Shown one piece after another: positions 1 to 8,033 of a stretch of 64,000 bases of DNA; the stretch's first letter is position 1, and each line of letters begins with the position of its first letter. The notes below the pieces were generated by a model. It worked only from the letters and a program-made list of their open reading frames with translations. It was not told the DNA's origin and made no database searches. This DNA comes from Streptomyces abyssalis (GTDB lineage Bacteria > Actinomycetota > Actinomycetes > Streptomycetales > Streptomycetaceae), in the NCBI RefSeq assembly GCF_001751365.1, contig NZ_LJGT01000038.1:409271-473270 (forward strand), in the 5' to 3' direction. Position numbers and translations under genes: made by a program.

Positions 1-696
1 GACAAAGCCGAGACGATCGTCGAGCGCTTCATGCGGCGCTGGCGCGGCGAACCCGACCCCAAGCACGTCGCTGCCGTGGACGCCTACTGGACCTCCGCGG
101 CCGAACACGGCATGAACGCCTCCACGTTCACCGCCCGCGTCATCGCCTCCACCGGCGCCGACGTCTCGGCCGCGCTGTCCGGCGCGGTCGGCGCGATGTC
201 GGGACCGCTGCACGGCGGAGCACCGTCCCGGGTGCTCGGCATGATCGAGGAGATCGAGCGCACGGGCGACGCCGAGGCCTTCGTGAAGCGTCAACTCGAC
301 CGCGGCGAGCGCCTGATGGGCTTCGGGCACCGCGTCTACCGTGCGGAGGACCCGCGGGCGCGCGTGCTGCGCCGTACGGCCGAGGAGCTGGACGCGCCGC
401 GCTACGAGGTGGCGCAGGCGCTGGAGCGCGCGGCGCTGAAGGAGCTGCACGAACGCCGTCCGGACCGGGTCCTGGCGACGAACGTGGAGTTCTGGGCGGC
501 GATCGTGCTGGACTTCGCCGAGGTGCCCGCGAGCATGTTCACCTCGATGTTCACGTGTGCGCGCACGGCCGGCTGGGCGGCGCACGTACTGGAGCAGAAG
601 CGCACGGGGCGTCTGGTGCGGCCCTCGGCGCGGTACACCGGCCCGGGCCCGCGCGATCCGCGTGAGGTCGACGGGTTCGGGGAGGCGCTCCACTGA
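1..696 (+). CDS. Citrate synthase family protein (3' part)
   Basis: Open from base 1 in frame, so the gene starts left of the window; 231 residues are visible. Citrate synthases condense oxaloacetate with acetyl-CoA in the cytoplasm. The fold is shown by GPLHGGAP (about residues 70-77) and GFGHRVYR (about 107-114), which carry the two catalytic histidines, and by the C-terminal stretch CARTAGWAAH. At the place where canonical enzymes have the catalytic Asp, this one reads NVEFW, with Glu. I believe this is usual in the actinobacterial citrate synthase 2 group but could not check it. A methylcitrate synthase role cannot be excluded without the N-terminus. The gene ends convergent with the MerR gene. 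Confidence 0.93.
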   Translation, partial: DKAETIVERFMRRWRGEPDPKHVAAVDAYWTSAAEHGMNASTFTARVIASTGADVSAALSGAVGAMSGPLHGGAPSRVLGMIEEIERTGDAEAFVKRQLDRGERLMGFGHRVYRAEDPRARVLRRTAEELDAPRYEVAQALERAALKELHERRPDRVLATNVEFWAAIVLDFAEVPASMFTSMFTCARTAGWAAHVLEQKRTGRLVRPSARYTGPGPRDPREVDGFGEALH

Positions 697-748
697 CCCC
701 GCACCCGAGTCGGTAGGAGGCGGCGGGAGCCCGGCTGCCCGCGCGTGT

Positions 749-1546
749 TCAGTCCGCGTCCGCATCTTCCGTGGCGGCGGGCTCCGTGACGCAGCCGTCG
801 GGCCCCGTGACGTAGCCGTACAGCAGGCCGGAGCCCTCCAGCATGGCCAACGCCCGCCTGTCCAGCTCCTCCTGGCGCTGGGCGACCGCTGCGCGCAGCT
901 CGTCCGTGCTGCCGGTGCGGCGCAGCCCGTCGAGTACGGCGACGACGCGCGGCAGCGGATATCTGCTCTGCCGCAGGGTGCTGACCAGGCGTGCGTCCCG
1001 GACCTCTCGCGCGCCGTAGCGGCGGTAGCCGGTCGCGGGGTCGCGCCGCGGAGCCAGCAGGCCGGCGTCCTCCCACACGCGAAGCGCCGAGGCCCGTACG
1101 CCGACGAGGGCGGCGGCCTCACCGATGCGCAGGTCCGGGCGCGGCATCCGGTGCGCGTCGGCCTCCGGGTCCTGTGCGGCGATCGCTTCGAGCGCGCGAG
1201 CGGCCTCGCGGAGGGAACAGCGCTGCTCGTGCAGCGAAGCGTGGCCTTCGCCGGCGAGCGCGAGCGCCCGTGGTACCTCGCCGTCGTGCACCGCCAGCAT
1301 GATCGCCTGGGCGGTGCCGGGGCCGTAACCCCGCGCCAGAGCGCGGTAGGTGAGCAGCGCGCGGCGGTGCCGGCCGGTGAACTCGCGGTAGCCGGACTCC
1401 GTGCGTGAGGCGGGCGGCAGGATGCCGGCAGCCTCGTAGTTGCGGATCTGCTGGGCCGATACGCCGGCGGCCCGCGCGAGATCGACGGGGCGCAGTCGCA
1501 CCGGACGGCGCACCGGCTTTCCGCCCTCGCCGTTCACACGCGGCAT
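749..1546 (-). CDS. Two-domain MerR-family transcriptional regulator
   Basis: 265 residues from an ATG preceded at 4 nt by a strong AGGGAGGAG-type ribosome site; a longer reading to 1687 lacks one. The N-terminal winged helix-turn-helix (about residues 13-80) has the MerR signature LARAAGVSAQQIRNYEAAG. A second MerR-like domain follows (about 135-200), with RIGEAAALVGV and RVWEDAGLL, so the protein carries two potential DNA-binding modules and a short acidic tail. It is divergent from the UvrA-like gene across a 176-bp promoter region with a 10-bp inverted repeat. Control of that gene, and of itself, is the simplest inference; the inducing ligand is unknown. Confidence 0.88.
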   Translation of the reverse strand: MPRVNGEGGKPVRRPVRLRPVDLARAAGVSAQQIRNYEAAGILPPASRTESGYREFTGRHRRALLTYRALARGYGPGTAQAIMLAVHDGEVPRALALAGEGHASLHEQRCSLREAARALEAIAAQDPEADAHRMPRPDLRIGEAAALVGVRASALRVWEDAGLLAPRRDPATGYRRYGAREVRDARLVSTLRQSRYPLPRVVAVLDGLRRTGSTDELRAAVAQRQEELDRRALAMLEGSGLLYGYVTGPDGCVTEPAATEDADAD

Positions 1547-1722
1547 CCGCTCCTCCCTTTCCCCCGCCCGGCCCGTACGGGGCCGGTGCCGGCCTCCCCC
1601 GACCGCGGACCGATGCGCCGCCTTCCGCCGCGATTTGAGACTTGCGCCGGAAGTCATTCGCTGATGCTGGGGCACCTTGCTCACCAAGTCTCAACTAGAG
1701 CTTCAATGAGAAACTTTAAAGC
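1547..1722. promoter_or_regulatory. Divergent promoter region with 10-bp inverted repeat
   Basis: AT-richer than its surroundings. TTGAGACTTG at 1635-1644 is perfectly repeated in inverted orientation as CAAGTCTCAA at 1685-1694. A second, weaker dyad, TCTCA...TGAGA (1689-1711), overlaps the right arm. The UvrA-like ATG at 1723 has no obvious Shine-Dalgarno sequence, so its message may be leaderless or weakly translated. Operator function for the adjacent MerR protein is inferred. Confidence 0.55.
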
Positions 1723-4425
1723 ATGGATACCGCGGAGAAAGCCACCCAGAATCCGTCTCCCGCACAGATCCGCATCGAGGGCGCGCGCCTGCACAACCTC
1801 AAGAACGTGTCCCTGGCCGTACCCAGGAACGCACTCGTCGTACTGACCGGCCTGTCCGGCTCCGGCAAGTCCACGCTGGCCTTCGACACGCTGCACAGGG
1901 AAGGCCAGCGGCAGTACCTCGAATCGCTGGGCATGGTCACGATGTTCGTGAGCAAGCCCTCCGTCGACTCCATCAGCGGTCTGTCCCCGTCGATCAGCGT
2001 GGACCAGCATCTGACGAACCGCAGCCCCCGCTCGACCGTCGGCACCGTCACCGAGGTCTTCACCTGCCTGCGGCTGCTGTGGGCCCGCATCGGCCGGCGC
2101 CCGTGCCCTGCCTGCGGCGGCGACGTCCCGCCCTCGTACGACGTGGCAGGCGACGACGGTCCCGGCGGGGACGACGAGGACCACGGACACGGTGCCGGGC
2201 CCGGACACGGTGCCGGGCCCGGACACGACGCCGGCGGCGGGGACGACGAGGACGACGGCGCCCGGCGCAGCGTGCCGTGTCCGCACTGCGGAACTCCGGT
2301 GCCCGAGATCGTGATGGGGAACTTCTCCTTCAACAAGCCGGCCGGCGCCTGCGCCACGTGCACCGGTCTCGGCACCGTCTTCCAGGCCGATGTGGAGAGC
2401 CTCGTCGACGAGGGCCGCAGCGTCGCCGGAGGCGCCGTACGCGGCTGGCACCCCGTCGTCACCGAGCGCAACGTCGAGGTGTTGCGGGCTGCCGCGCGGC
2501 ACTACGGCTTCACCTTCGAACCGGACGTTCCCGTCAAGGAGTTCGGGGACGTGCAGCGTGACCTGCTCCTGCACGGTGTCGGCAGCGACGCCTTCCGCGC
2601 CCGCTTCCCCGGCACCGAACCCCCGCCGACGGTCGCTCGCGGACGCTTCGAGGGCGTCGTGACGAACATGCTGCGCCGCTACGCCGAACGCATCGACGAC
2701 TCCGGCTACCGCGAGAAGGCCGAGCGTTCACTGGTCAAGGACGTCTGTCCCGGGTGCGAGGGCACACGCCTGAAGCCGGAGAGCAGGGCCGTGACCGTCG
2801 GCGGGCTCAGCCTCCCGGCCGCCGCCCGCATGCCGCTCACCGCGCTGACGGGCTGGGTCGGCGAACTCGCGGACGCCGTCACGGGGAAGGAGCGGCTCGT
2901 CACCGAACCCGTCATGGCCGACCTGCGGGAACGACTGCGCCGGCTCGTCGATGTGGGCGTGGGCTATCTGACGCCGGAGCAGGCCACGCCGAGCCTGTCC
3001 GCCGGTGAGGCGCAGCGGCTGCGCCTGGCCTCGCTGCTCGGATCGGGACTCACCGGTGTGCTGTACGTACTGGACGAGCCGACCATCGGCCTGCACGCCG
3101 CCGACACCGGTCGGCTGGTCCAAGTGCTGCGCGGGCTGCGCGACTTGGGCAACACCGTCCTCGTCATCGAGCACGACCTGGAGATGCTGCGGGCAGCGGA
3201 CCACGTCATCGACGTCGGGCCGGGCGCGGGACGCGACGGCGGACGCATCGTCGCCCAGGGCACCGCGCAGGACGTGGCCTCGGCACCCGGATCGGTCACC
3301 GGCGACTGCCTCTCGGGACGTGTGACCATGCCCCGTCCGCCGGTGCCGCGCACCGGCGACGGCACCTCACTCGTGGTGCGCGGCGCGCGTGCCCACAACC
3401 TCAAGAACGTCACGGCGCGGCTGCCGCTCGGGAAGTTCGTCGCGGTGAGCGGGCCGTCGGGATCGGGCAAGTCGTCGCTGCTCTTCGACATCCTCGACCG
3501 CGCCGCGCGCAGACGCTTTCACGGTACGGGCGAACCGCCGGGCCCGTACGGGCAGATCGAGGGCTGGGAACACCTGGACAAGGTCATCACGATCGACCAG
3601 CGGCCGATCAGCCGCATGCCCAGGTCGAACCCGGCGACGTACTCCGAGGCCTTCACGCCGATACGCGAGGCCTTCGCCGCGACGGCCGCGGCCCGCGAAG
3701 CCGGTCTCACGGCCGGGTACTTCTCCCCGAACATGCCGGGCGGACGGTGCGAGCGCTGCACCGGGGCCGGAGTGCTCAGCGTCCAGATGCACTTCCTGCC
3801 GGACGTGGAGGTGCGCTGTCCCGAGTGCCGGGGAAGGCGCTTCCGCGGCGAGGTGCTCGCGGCGCGCTACGGAGAGCGAGGGGCGGGGACGAGATCGCGG
3901 GAGGCACGAGGGAGGGGGCACGACGTCGCCGAGGTGCTGGAGATGACAGTCGAGGAGGCGCTGGACGTCTTCGCCGAGGTCCCCAGGGCGGCGGCGCGGC
4001 TGCGGCGGCTGGACGAAGTCGGCCTCGGCTACCTGCAGTTGGGCCAGCCGGCGAACACGCTGTCGGGCGGTGAGGCGCAGCGCGTGAAGCTCGCGAAAGA
4101 GCTAGGGCAGCGCTCGACGGGACGGACGCTCTACCTGCTGGACGAGCCGACGACCGGCCTGCATGTGGCGGACACGGCACGGCTCCTCGGGGTGCTGCAG
4201 CAGCTCGTCGACGCGGGCCACACCGTCGTCACCGTTGAGCACGACCTCCACGTCATCGGGGCGGCGGACTGGGTGATCGACCTGGGCCCGGCGGGCGGTG
4301 CCGCCGGGGGCGAGATCGTCGCGGAGGGCACTCCGGAACAGGTCGCCCACGTCGCGGCTTCCCGTACGGGAAGGTTCCTGCGCGGGGGTGTGCGGGAAGC
4401 GTCGCAGATGACGGGTGACGGGTGA
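1723..4425 (+). CDS. UvrA-like ABC ATPase (excinuclease subunit A paralogue)
   Basis: 900 residues with two ABC ATPase halves. Walker A motifs are GLSGSGKS (residues 43-50) and SGPSGSGKSS (about 569-578); signatures LSAGEAQRLRLA and LSGGEAQRVKLA, and Walker B LDEPT, follow in each half. Paired CxxC motifs (CPACGG, CPHCGT, CATCTG, CPGCEG, CERCTG, CPECRG) are UvrA-type zinc modules. Linkage to a MerR regulator instead of uvrB, and a compact length, suggest the UvrA2/DrrC class tied to damage or drug resistance (inference). An Asp/Gly/His-rich low-complexity insert (about residues 140-185), partly an 18-bp tandem duplication, interrupts the first zinc module. The stop codon lies inside a 7-bp repeat array. 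Confidence 0.9.
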   Translation: MDTAEKATQNPSPAQIRIEGARLHNLKNVSLAVPRNALVVLTGLSGSGKSTLAFDTLHREGQRQYLESLGMVTMFVSKPSVDSISGLSPSISVDQHLTNRSPRSTVGTVTEVFTCLRLLWARIGRRPCPACGGDVPPSYDVAGDDGPGGDDEDHGHGAGPGHGAGPGHDAGGGDDEDDGARRSVPCPHCGTPVPEIVMGNFSFNKPAGACATCTGLGTVFQADVESLVDEGRSVAGGAVRGWHPVVTERNVEVLRAAARHYGFTFEPDVPVKEFGDVQRDLLLHGVGSDAFRARFPGTEPPPTVARGRFEGVVTNMLRRYAERIDDSGYREKAERSLVKDVCPGCEGTRLKPESRAVTVGGLSLPAAARMPLTALTGWVGELADAVTGKERLVTEPVMADLRERLRRLVDVGVGYLTPEQATPSLSAGEAQRLRLASLLGSGLTGVLYVLDEPTIGLHAADTGRLVQVLRGLRDLGNTVLVIEHDLEMLRAADHVIDVGPGAGRDGGRIVAQGTAQDVASAPGSVTGDCLSGRVTMPRPPVPRTGDGTSLVVRGARAHNLKNVTARLPLGKFVAVSGPSGSGKSSLLFDILDRAARRRFHGTGEPPGPYGQIEGWEHLDKVITIDQRPISRMPRSNPATYSEAFTPIREAFAATAAAREAGLTAGYFSPNMPGGRCERCTGAGVLSVQMHFLPDVEVRCPECRGRRFRGEVLAARYGERGAGTRSREARGRGHDVAEVLEMTVEEALDVFAEVPRAAARLRRLDEVGLGYLQLGQPANTLSGGEAQRVKLAKELGQRSTGRTLYLLDEPTTGLHVADTARLLGVLQQLVDAGHTVVTVEHDLHVIGAADWVIDLGPAGGAAGGEIVAEGTPEQVAHVAASRTGRFLRGGVREASQMTGDG

Positions 4426-4499
4426 CGGGTGACGGGTGACGGCTGACGGCTGACGGCTGACGGCTGACGGCTGACGGCTGACGGCTGACGGCTGACGGC
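4409..4499. repeat. 7-bp tandem repeat array over the end of the UvrA-like gene
   Basis: Four TGACGGG units (4409-4436) are followed by nine TGACGGC units (4437-4499). The first units encode the last residues and stop codon of the UvrA-like protein. The array runs directly into the left arm of the terminator hairpin, so each unit can pair with the right arm. Confidence 0.95.
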
Positions 4500-4528
4500 T
4501 GACAGATATCAAATACTGTCAGCCGTCA
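4493..4528. terminator. Bidirectional hairpin terminator
   Basis: Perfect 13-bp stem: TGACGGCTGACAG (4493-4505) pairs with 4516-4528 across a 10-nt A/T-rich loop. It sits between the convergent UvrA-like and symporter genes. The core TGACAG...CTGTCA (4500-4521) is shared with 7945-7966 and 15248-15269. Confidence 0.85.
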
Positions 4529-4546
4529 TCGCGATCTCCCCCGCCC

Positions 4547-6103
4547 CTACCGGACCGCCGTCGGCTCCTGCGGTTCGCCGCCCTTGTCCGGGTCGGCGAG
4601 GAACTGCCGTTCCAGCGCGAGGCGTTCCTCCTCCGTCGGATCGCTGCCGAGGGAGTCGACCAGCGCCGAACGGTCCGCGCGCGGCTCCGGCCTCAGCAGG
4701 CCGATGCCGACGTACAGCACCAGCGAGGTGAGGACCGGGAAGCCGACGGTGGCTGCCTCCGATGCGTTCCCGGCGCCCCAGTAGAGATACGCCCATACCG
4801 CGAGCCCGCCCGCCCACGAGGCGATAGCGGCGAGCGGGCCCGTCCGCTTGAACCACGGCAGCAGCCCGAGCATCAGCGGAATGGAGATCGGCCCCATGGT
4901 CGCCGCCACGATGCTGACGACGACGGTCATGATGAAGCCGTCCGGGTCGCTGAAGAGCGCCAGCGCCATACTCGACGTCACGAAGGCGACCGTGGTGACG
5001 CGCGCGAAGAGCAGCTGGCCGCGCTGCGTCATGCGCTTGATCCGCGGTACGAGCACCGGCGCGAGGTCGCGGGTGATGACGGCGGTGATGACGTTGGAGT
5101 CGGAGGCGACCATCGCCATGGTGTGCGAGAAGAACCCGGCGAGCAGCAGACCGATCAGGCCCGTGGGCAGCAGCTCCTGGGCGAGACGGATGTAGGAGTC
5201 CTCGGAGTTGTCCAGGCCGGGCACGATGAGCGGCGCCGCGACCATCGGCACGAAGAGGACGAACGGCCAGACCAGCCACAGCGCGCTCGACAGCAGCGCC
5301 GACTTGCGGGCCCGGGAGCCGCTGGGGGCGGACATGTAGCGCTGCGCGAGGTTCCACATGCCGCCGTTGTATTCGAAGGTCTTCACCAGCAGGAACGCCA
5401 GGAGGAGGCCGGTGGTGACGTTGCCCGCCACGGGGTCGCCGTGCCCGTCCGGCAGTTCGTCGTACATCGTCCACAGGGACGAGACGCCGCCGAGGTGCGC
5501 CAGTACGGCGAAGAACATCGCGAACCCGGCCACGGCCTGGATGACGAACTGCCCGAAGTCGGTGAGGACGTCGGCCCACAGGCCGCCGAAGGTCACGTAG
5601 AACATGGTGCACACGCCGGTCAGTCCGATGCCCCAGGCCAGTGGGATGTCGGCGAAGCCCTGCAGGAGCACCGCTATCGCGACCCACTTGGCCGCGATGT
5701 CGACGACCTTCAGTGCGGCACCGCTGTAGGCGAGCACCTGCTGTGTGGGCAGGTTGTAGCGGACGGCGAGATAGGCGAGCGGCGAGTTGACGCCGTGCTT
5801 GGCGCGCAGCCGGTTCCAGCGCGGGGCGAAGAGGAACGCCCCGACGCCGATGCCGAGTCCGATCGTCAGGGCCCACCAGAAGTAGACGGTGACGCCGTGG
5901 TCGTACGCGACTGCCGCGAAGGTGACGAACATGATCGCGCTGTAGCCCGACATGTGGTGGGAGATGCCGGAGAGCCACCAGGGCACGCGGCCGCGGGCGG
6001 TGAAGAAGTCGGCGACGTTCTCGACGCGGGTCTTGGACCACACCCCGATGCCCAGCATCACGAAGAAGTACGCGCCCACCACGGTCCAGTCCAGTGCGGA
6101 CAT
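4547..6103 (-). CDS. Sodium:solute symporter (SSS family)
   Basis: 518 residues with about 12-13 hydrophobic membrane segments. The protein begins with a membrane segment followed by the SSS-type stretch FFTARGRVPWWLSGISHHMSG, and has GGLWADVLTDF near residue 175, typical of Na+/solute symporters of the inner membrane. The acidic C-terminal tail (last ~50 residues) is cytoplasmic by prediction. An ATG at 6103 lies 5 nt after GAGGAG; a GTG immediately before it is possible. The substrate cannot be read from sequence: relatives carry sugars, proline, pantothenate or organic acids. The gene stands alone between two terminator hairpins, with short inverted repeats upstream. Confidence 0.88.
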   Translation of the reverse strand: MSALDWTVVGAYFFVMLGIGVWSKTRVENVADFFTARGRVPWWLSGISHHMSGYSAIMFVTFAAVAYDHGVTVYFWWALTIGLGIGVGAFLFAPRWNRLRAKHGVNSPLAYLAVRYNLPTQQVLAYSGAALKVVDIAAKWVAIAVLLQGFADIPLAWGIGLTGVCTMFYVTFGGLWADVLTDFGQFVIQAVAGFAMFFAVLAHLGGVSSLWTMYDELPDGHGDPVAGNVTTGLLLAFLLVKTFEYNGGMWNLAQRYMSAPSGSRARKSALLSSALWLVWPFVLFVPMVAAPLIVPGLDNSEDSYIRLAQELLPTGLIGLLLAGFFSHTMAMVASDSNVITAVITRDLAPVLVPRIKRMTQRGQLLFARVTTVAFVTSSMALALFSDPDGFIMTVVVSIVAATMGPISIPLMLGLLPWFKRTGPLAAIASWAGGLAVWAYLYWGAGNASEAATVGFPVLTSLVLYVGIGLLRPEPRADRSALVDSLGSDPTEEERLALERQFLADPDKGGEPQEPTAVR

Positions 6104-6424
6104 CACGACTCCTCGACGTTGGGTATGCGCCGGCAGGTTCCCGTGCGGTGTCCACCGCTCGGCACTGAGCGCTGCTGCTCACTGGCACGTTCACCGGTGC
6201 TCACTGGAGCGCTCACCGATATGTTCACTGACATGAACGCTTGCCAGGTTTATGAATCGAGCGTCACCATAGAAGTGGCCTTGTAGGGCGTCAATACCGC
6301 GCACAAGCGCATATCCACGACGGCATCTGGTGATCCGCCGGCACAACACCCCTGCGGCCCCATCCACATCGGTGAATGCGAACCGCAGGGGTGTCGGGGT
6401 CGGGGCAGGCGGCCGGGGCGGCCG
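6104..6424. promoter_or_regulatory. Upstream region of the symporter gene
   Basis: No gene seen. The part nearest the symporter has recurring GTTCAC/GCTCAC words and an inverted repeat GTTCA-6-TGAAC (6223-6238), a plausible operator. The distal part holds a terminator for the TetR gene on the right. Confidence 0.45.
6346..6394 (-). terminator. Terminator of the Atu-like operon
   Basis: Perfect 12-bp stem ACACCCCTGCGG (6346-6357) with CCGCAGGGGTGT (6383-6394), 25-nt loop, 30 bp past the TetR stop codon. Confidence 0.75.
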
Positions 6425-7033
6425 CTATCGCGCGAGCGCCTCCCGGACGATCGACTCCCACTGCGCGACGACCCGTTCGCGCCGCGCGCTGTCGTCCGTC
6501 AGCAGATTCGCCAGACCAAGGCCGCGCGCCATGTCGAGCAGGCCCTGCACCGTCTCGCGCACCCCCGGCACGGACTCGTCGGCACCGAGCAGCTCCAGCG
6601 CCATCCGGTGCGTCTCCCGGCCGATGCGTGCCTCCAACGCGGTGACACGCGGGCCCAGTTGGGGCTCGTTCGAGGCCGCGACCCACAGCTGCAGCGCGGC
6701 CCGGAAGAGCGGCCCGGTGTAGAGGGACACCAGCATTCCCACGGCCGCCCTCGTGCCGGGCGGGTGGTCCGGGTCCCGCTCGGGCGAGCGCAGCGCCTTG
6801 GAACGCTCCTCGGCCACGTACTCCACCGCGGCCGTGAACAGGTCCTCGCGGGTGGGGAAATGGTGCTGCGCCGCGCCCCGTGAGACACCGGCGTGCTCGG
6901 CGACGACCGTGACCGTGCTGCCCGTCCAGCCGTGTTCGGCGAGGCAGGTCACGGCCGACTCCAGCAGCCGCTGCCGCGTCGCGCGGCTGCGGTCCTGCTT
7001 CGGTTCGGCACCGCGGGTGTTCACAGCACCCAT
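6425..7033 (-). CDS. TetR-family transcriptional regulator
   Basis: 202 residues. The N-terminal helix-turn-helix (about residues 18-64) reads ATRQRLLESAVTCLAEHG and AGVSRGAAQHHFPTRE; the C-terminal ligand domain is helical and not identifiable. Its start overlaps the end of the enoyl-CoA hydratase gene by 13 bp, so it is translated as the last cistron of the catabolic operon. A local acyl-CoA or acid-responsive repressor is the obvious inference. Confidence 0.88.
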   Translation of the reverse strand: MGAVNTRGAEPKQDRSRATRQRLLESAVTCLAEHGWTGSTVTVVAEHAGVSRGAAQHHFPTREDLFTAAVEYVAEERSKALRSPERDPDHPPGTRAAVGMLVSLYTGPLFRAALQLWVAASNEPQLGPRVTALEARIGRETHRMALELLGADESVPGVRETVQGLLDMARGLGLANLLTDDSARRERVVAQWESIVREALAR

Positions 7034-7854
7034 GCGGGCTCCCGTCGTTCGAGGAAAGCGGTCATGCCCTCGCGGGCCTCGTCGGAGGCGAACAGCCGCG
7101 CGGACAGCTCCGCGAGGCTATCGCCGTCCCGGTCGAACGCCCGCAGCACCTCCGCCGTGACCAGCCGCTTCGACTCCGCCAGACCCTGCGGCGAGCCTCG
7201 CCGCAGGCCGTCGAGGACGGGCTCCAGCAGGGCGTCCATGCCGTCCACGACGTCCACGCCCTCGCCCGCGTCCACACCGGTGCCCGCCGCCACACCGGCG
7301 TCCGCGTCCGCCGCCAGTGTCACCAGTCCGATACGCGCCGCCTCGGCGGCCCCGAAGCGCTCGCCGGTGAGGTAGTAGCGGGCGGCGGCACGGGCGTCGA
7401 GGCGCGGCAGCAGCGGCATCGAGATCACGGCCGGTGCCACCCCGATGCGCGCCTCGGTGAAGGCGAAGCTCGCGCCCGGCCCGGCGACCGAGATGTCGCA
7501 GGCGCCGAGCAGGCCCGTACCGCCGGCCCGTACATGCCCCTCGACGCGTGCGACGACCGGCTTGGGCAGCTCCACGATCGTGCGCAGCAGCGCCGCGAGA
7601 TCGCCCGGGCTCCCGCTGCCCTCGCGCAGGTCGGCGCCCGCGCAGAAGGTGTTGCCGGTGTGGGTCAGCAGCACCGCCCGTGCCCGCGGATCGGCTGCGG
7701 CCTCCTCCAGGCCCGCGTAGAGCTGGGAGACGAGGGCCTTGGAGAGCGCGTTGCGGTTGTGCGGGGAGTCGAGGGTGAGTGTGGTGATGCCACGCTCGTG
7801 CGCGCTGCGCACCAACTGCCCCTCGGGGTGTGCCTCTTCGGCGGTTCCGGTCAT
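7021..7854 (-). CDS. Enoyl-CoA hydratase/isomerase family protein
   Basis: 277 residues of the crotonase fold. The CoA-binding/oxyanion stretches FCAGADLREG (about residue 70) and EGHVRAGGTGLLGACDI (about 105-121) are clear. The first catalytic Glu of classical hydratases is not evident (VRAGGTG in the second loop), so the reaction may differ. An Ala/Gly/Asp repeat insert (about residues 185-205) is low complexity. Ribosome site GGGAGGA lies 9 nt before ATG. In the operon it could hydrate the carboxylated enoyl-CoA, as AtuE does in acyclic terpene degradation (inference from context). Confidence 0.87.
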   Translation of the reverse strand: MTGTAEEAHPEGQLVRSAHERGITTLTLDSPHNRNALSKALVSQLYAGLEEAAADPRARAVLLTHTGNTFCAGADLREGSGSPGDLAALLRTIVELPKPVVARVEGHVRAGGTGLLGACDISVAGPGASFAFTEARIGVAPAVISMPLLPRLDARAAARYYLTGERFGAAEAARIGLVTLAADADAGVAAGTGVDAGEGVDVVDGMDALLEPVLDGLRRGSPQGLAESKRLVTAEVLRAFDRDGDSLAELSARLFASDEAREGMTAFLERREPAWVL

Positions 7855-7901
7855 TCTCGCTCGTCCTCCCGCACTGGTCCGCTGTCATCTGCCGTCAATC
7901 G

Positions 7902-7966
7902 GATGACGGTGACGGTTGACGGGTGACGGGTGACGGATGACAGATGACAGATTTCACCAACTGTCA
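7902..7966. repeat. TGACGG/TGACAG repeat tract with palindromic core
   Basis: Degenerate 7-bp TGACGGG/TGACAGA units end in a 22-bp segment (7945-7966), TGACAG-10-CTGTCA. It differs from the copy at 15248-15269 at one base and from the one at 4500-4521 at a few. Here it lies between two co-directional operon genes and can form an internal hairpin. Confidence 0.85.
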
Positions 7967-7997
7967 CCCGTCATCACGCCGTCATACCCGGCAATCC

Positions 7998-8033
7998 GTC
8001 ACGCCGGTCACACCGGTCACTCCGGTCACGCCG
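7998..8033. repeat. Four 9-bp tandem repeats
   Basis: GTCACGCCG, GTCACACCG, GTCACTCCG, GTCACGCCG, abutting the stop codon of the CoA ligase gene. No function is apparent. Confidence 0.85.

Noticed and set aside
5123..6286. Plus-strand frame opposite the symporter
   Set aside because: No family resemblance; composition is that of the antisense strand of a membrane protein gene.
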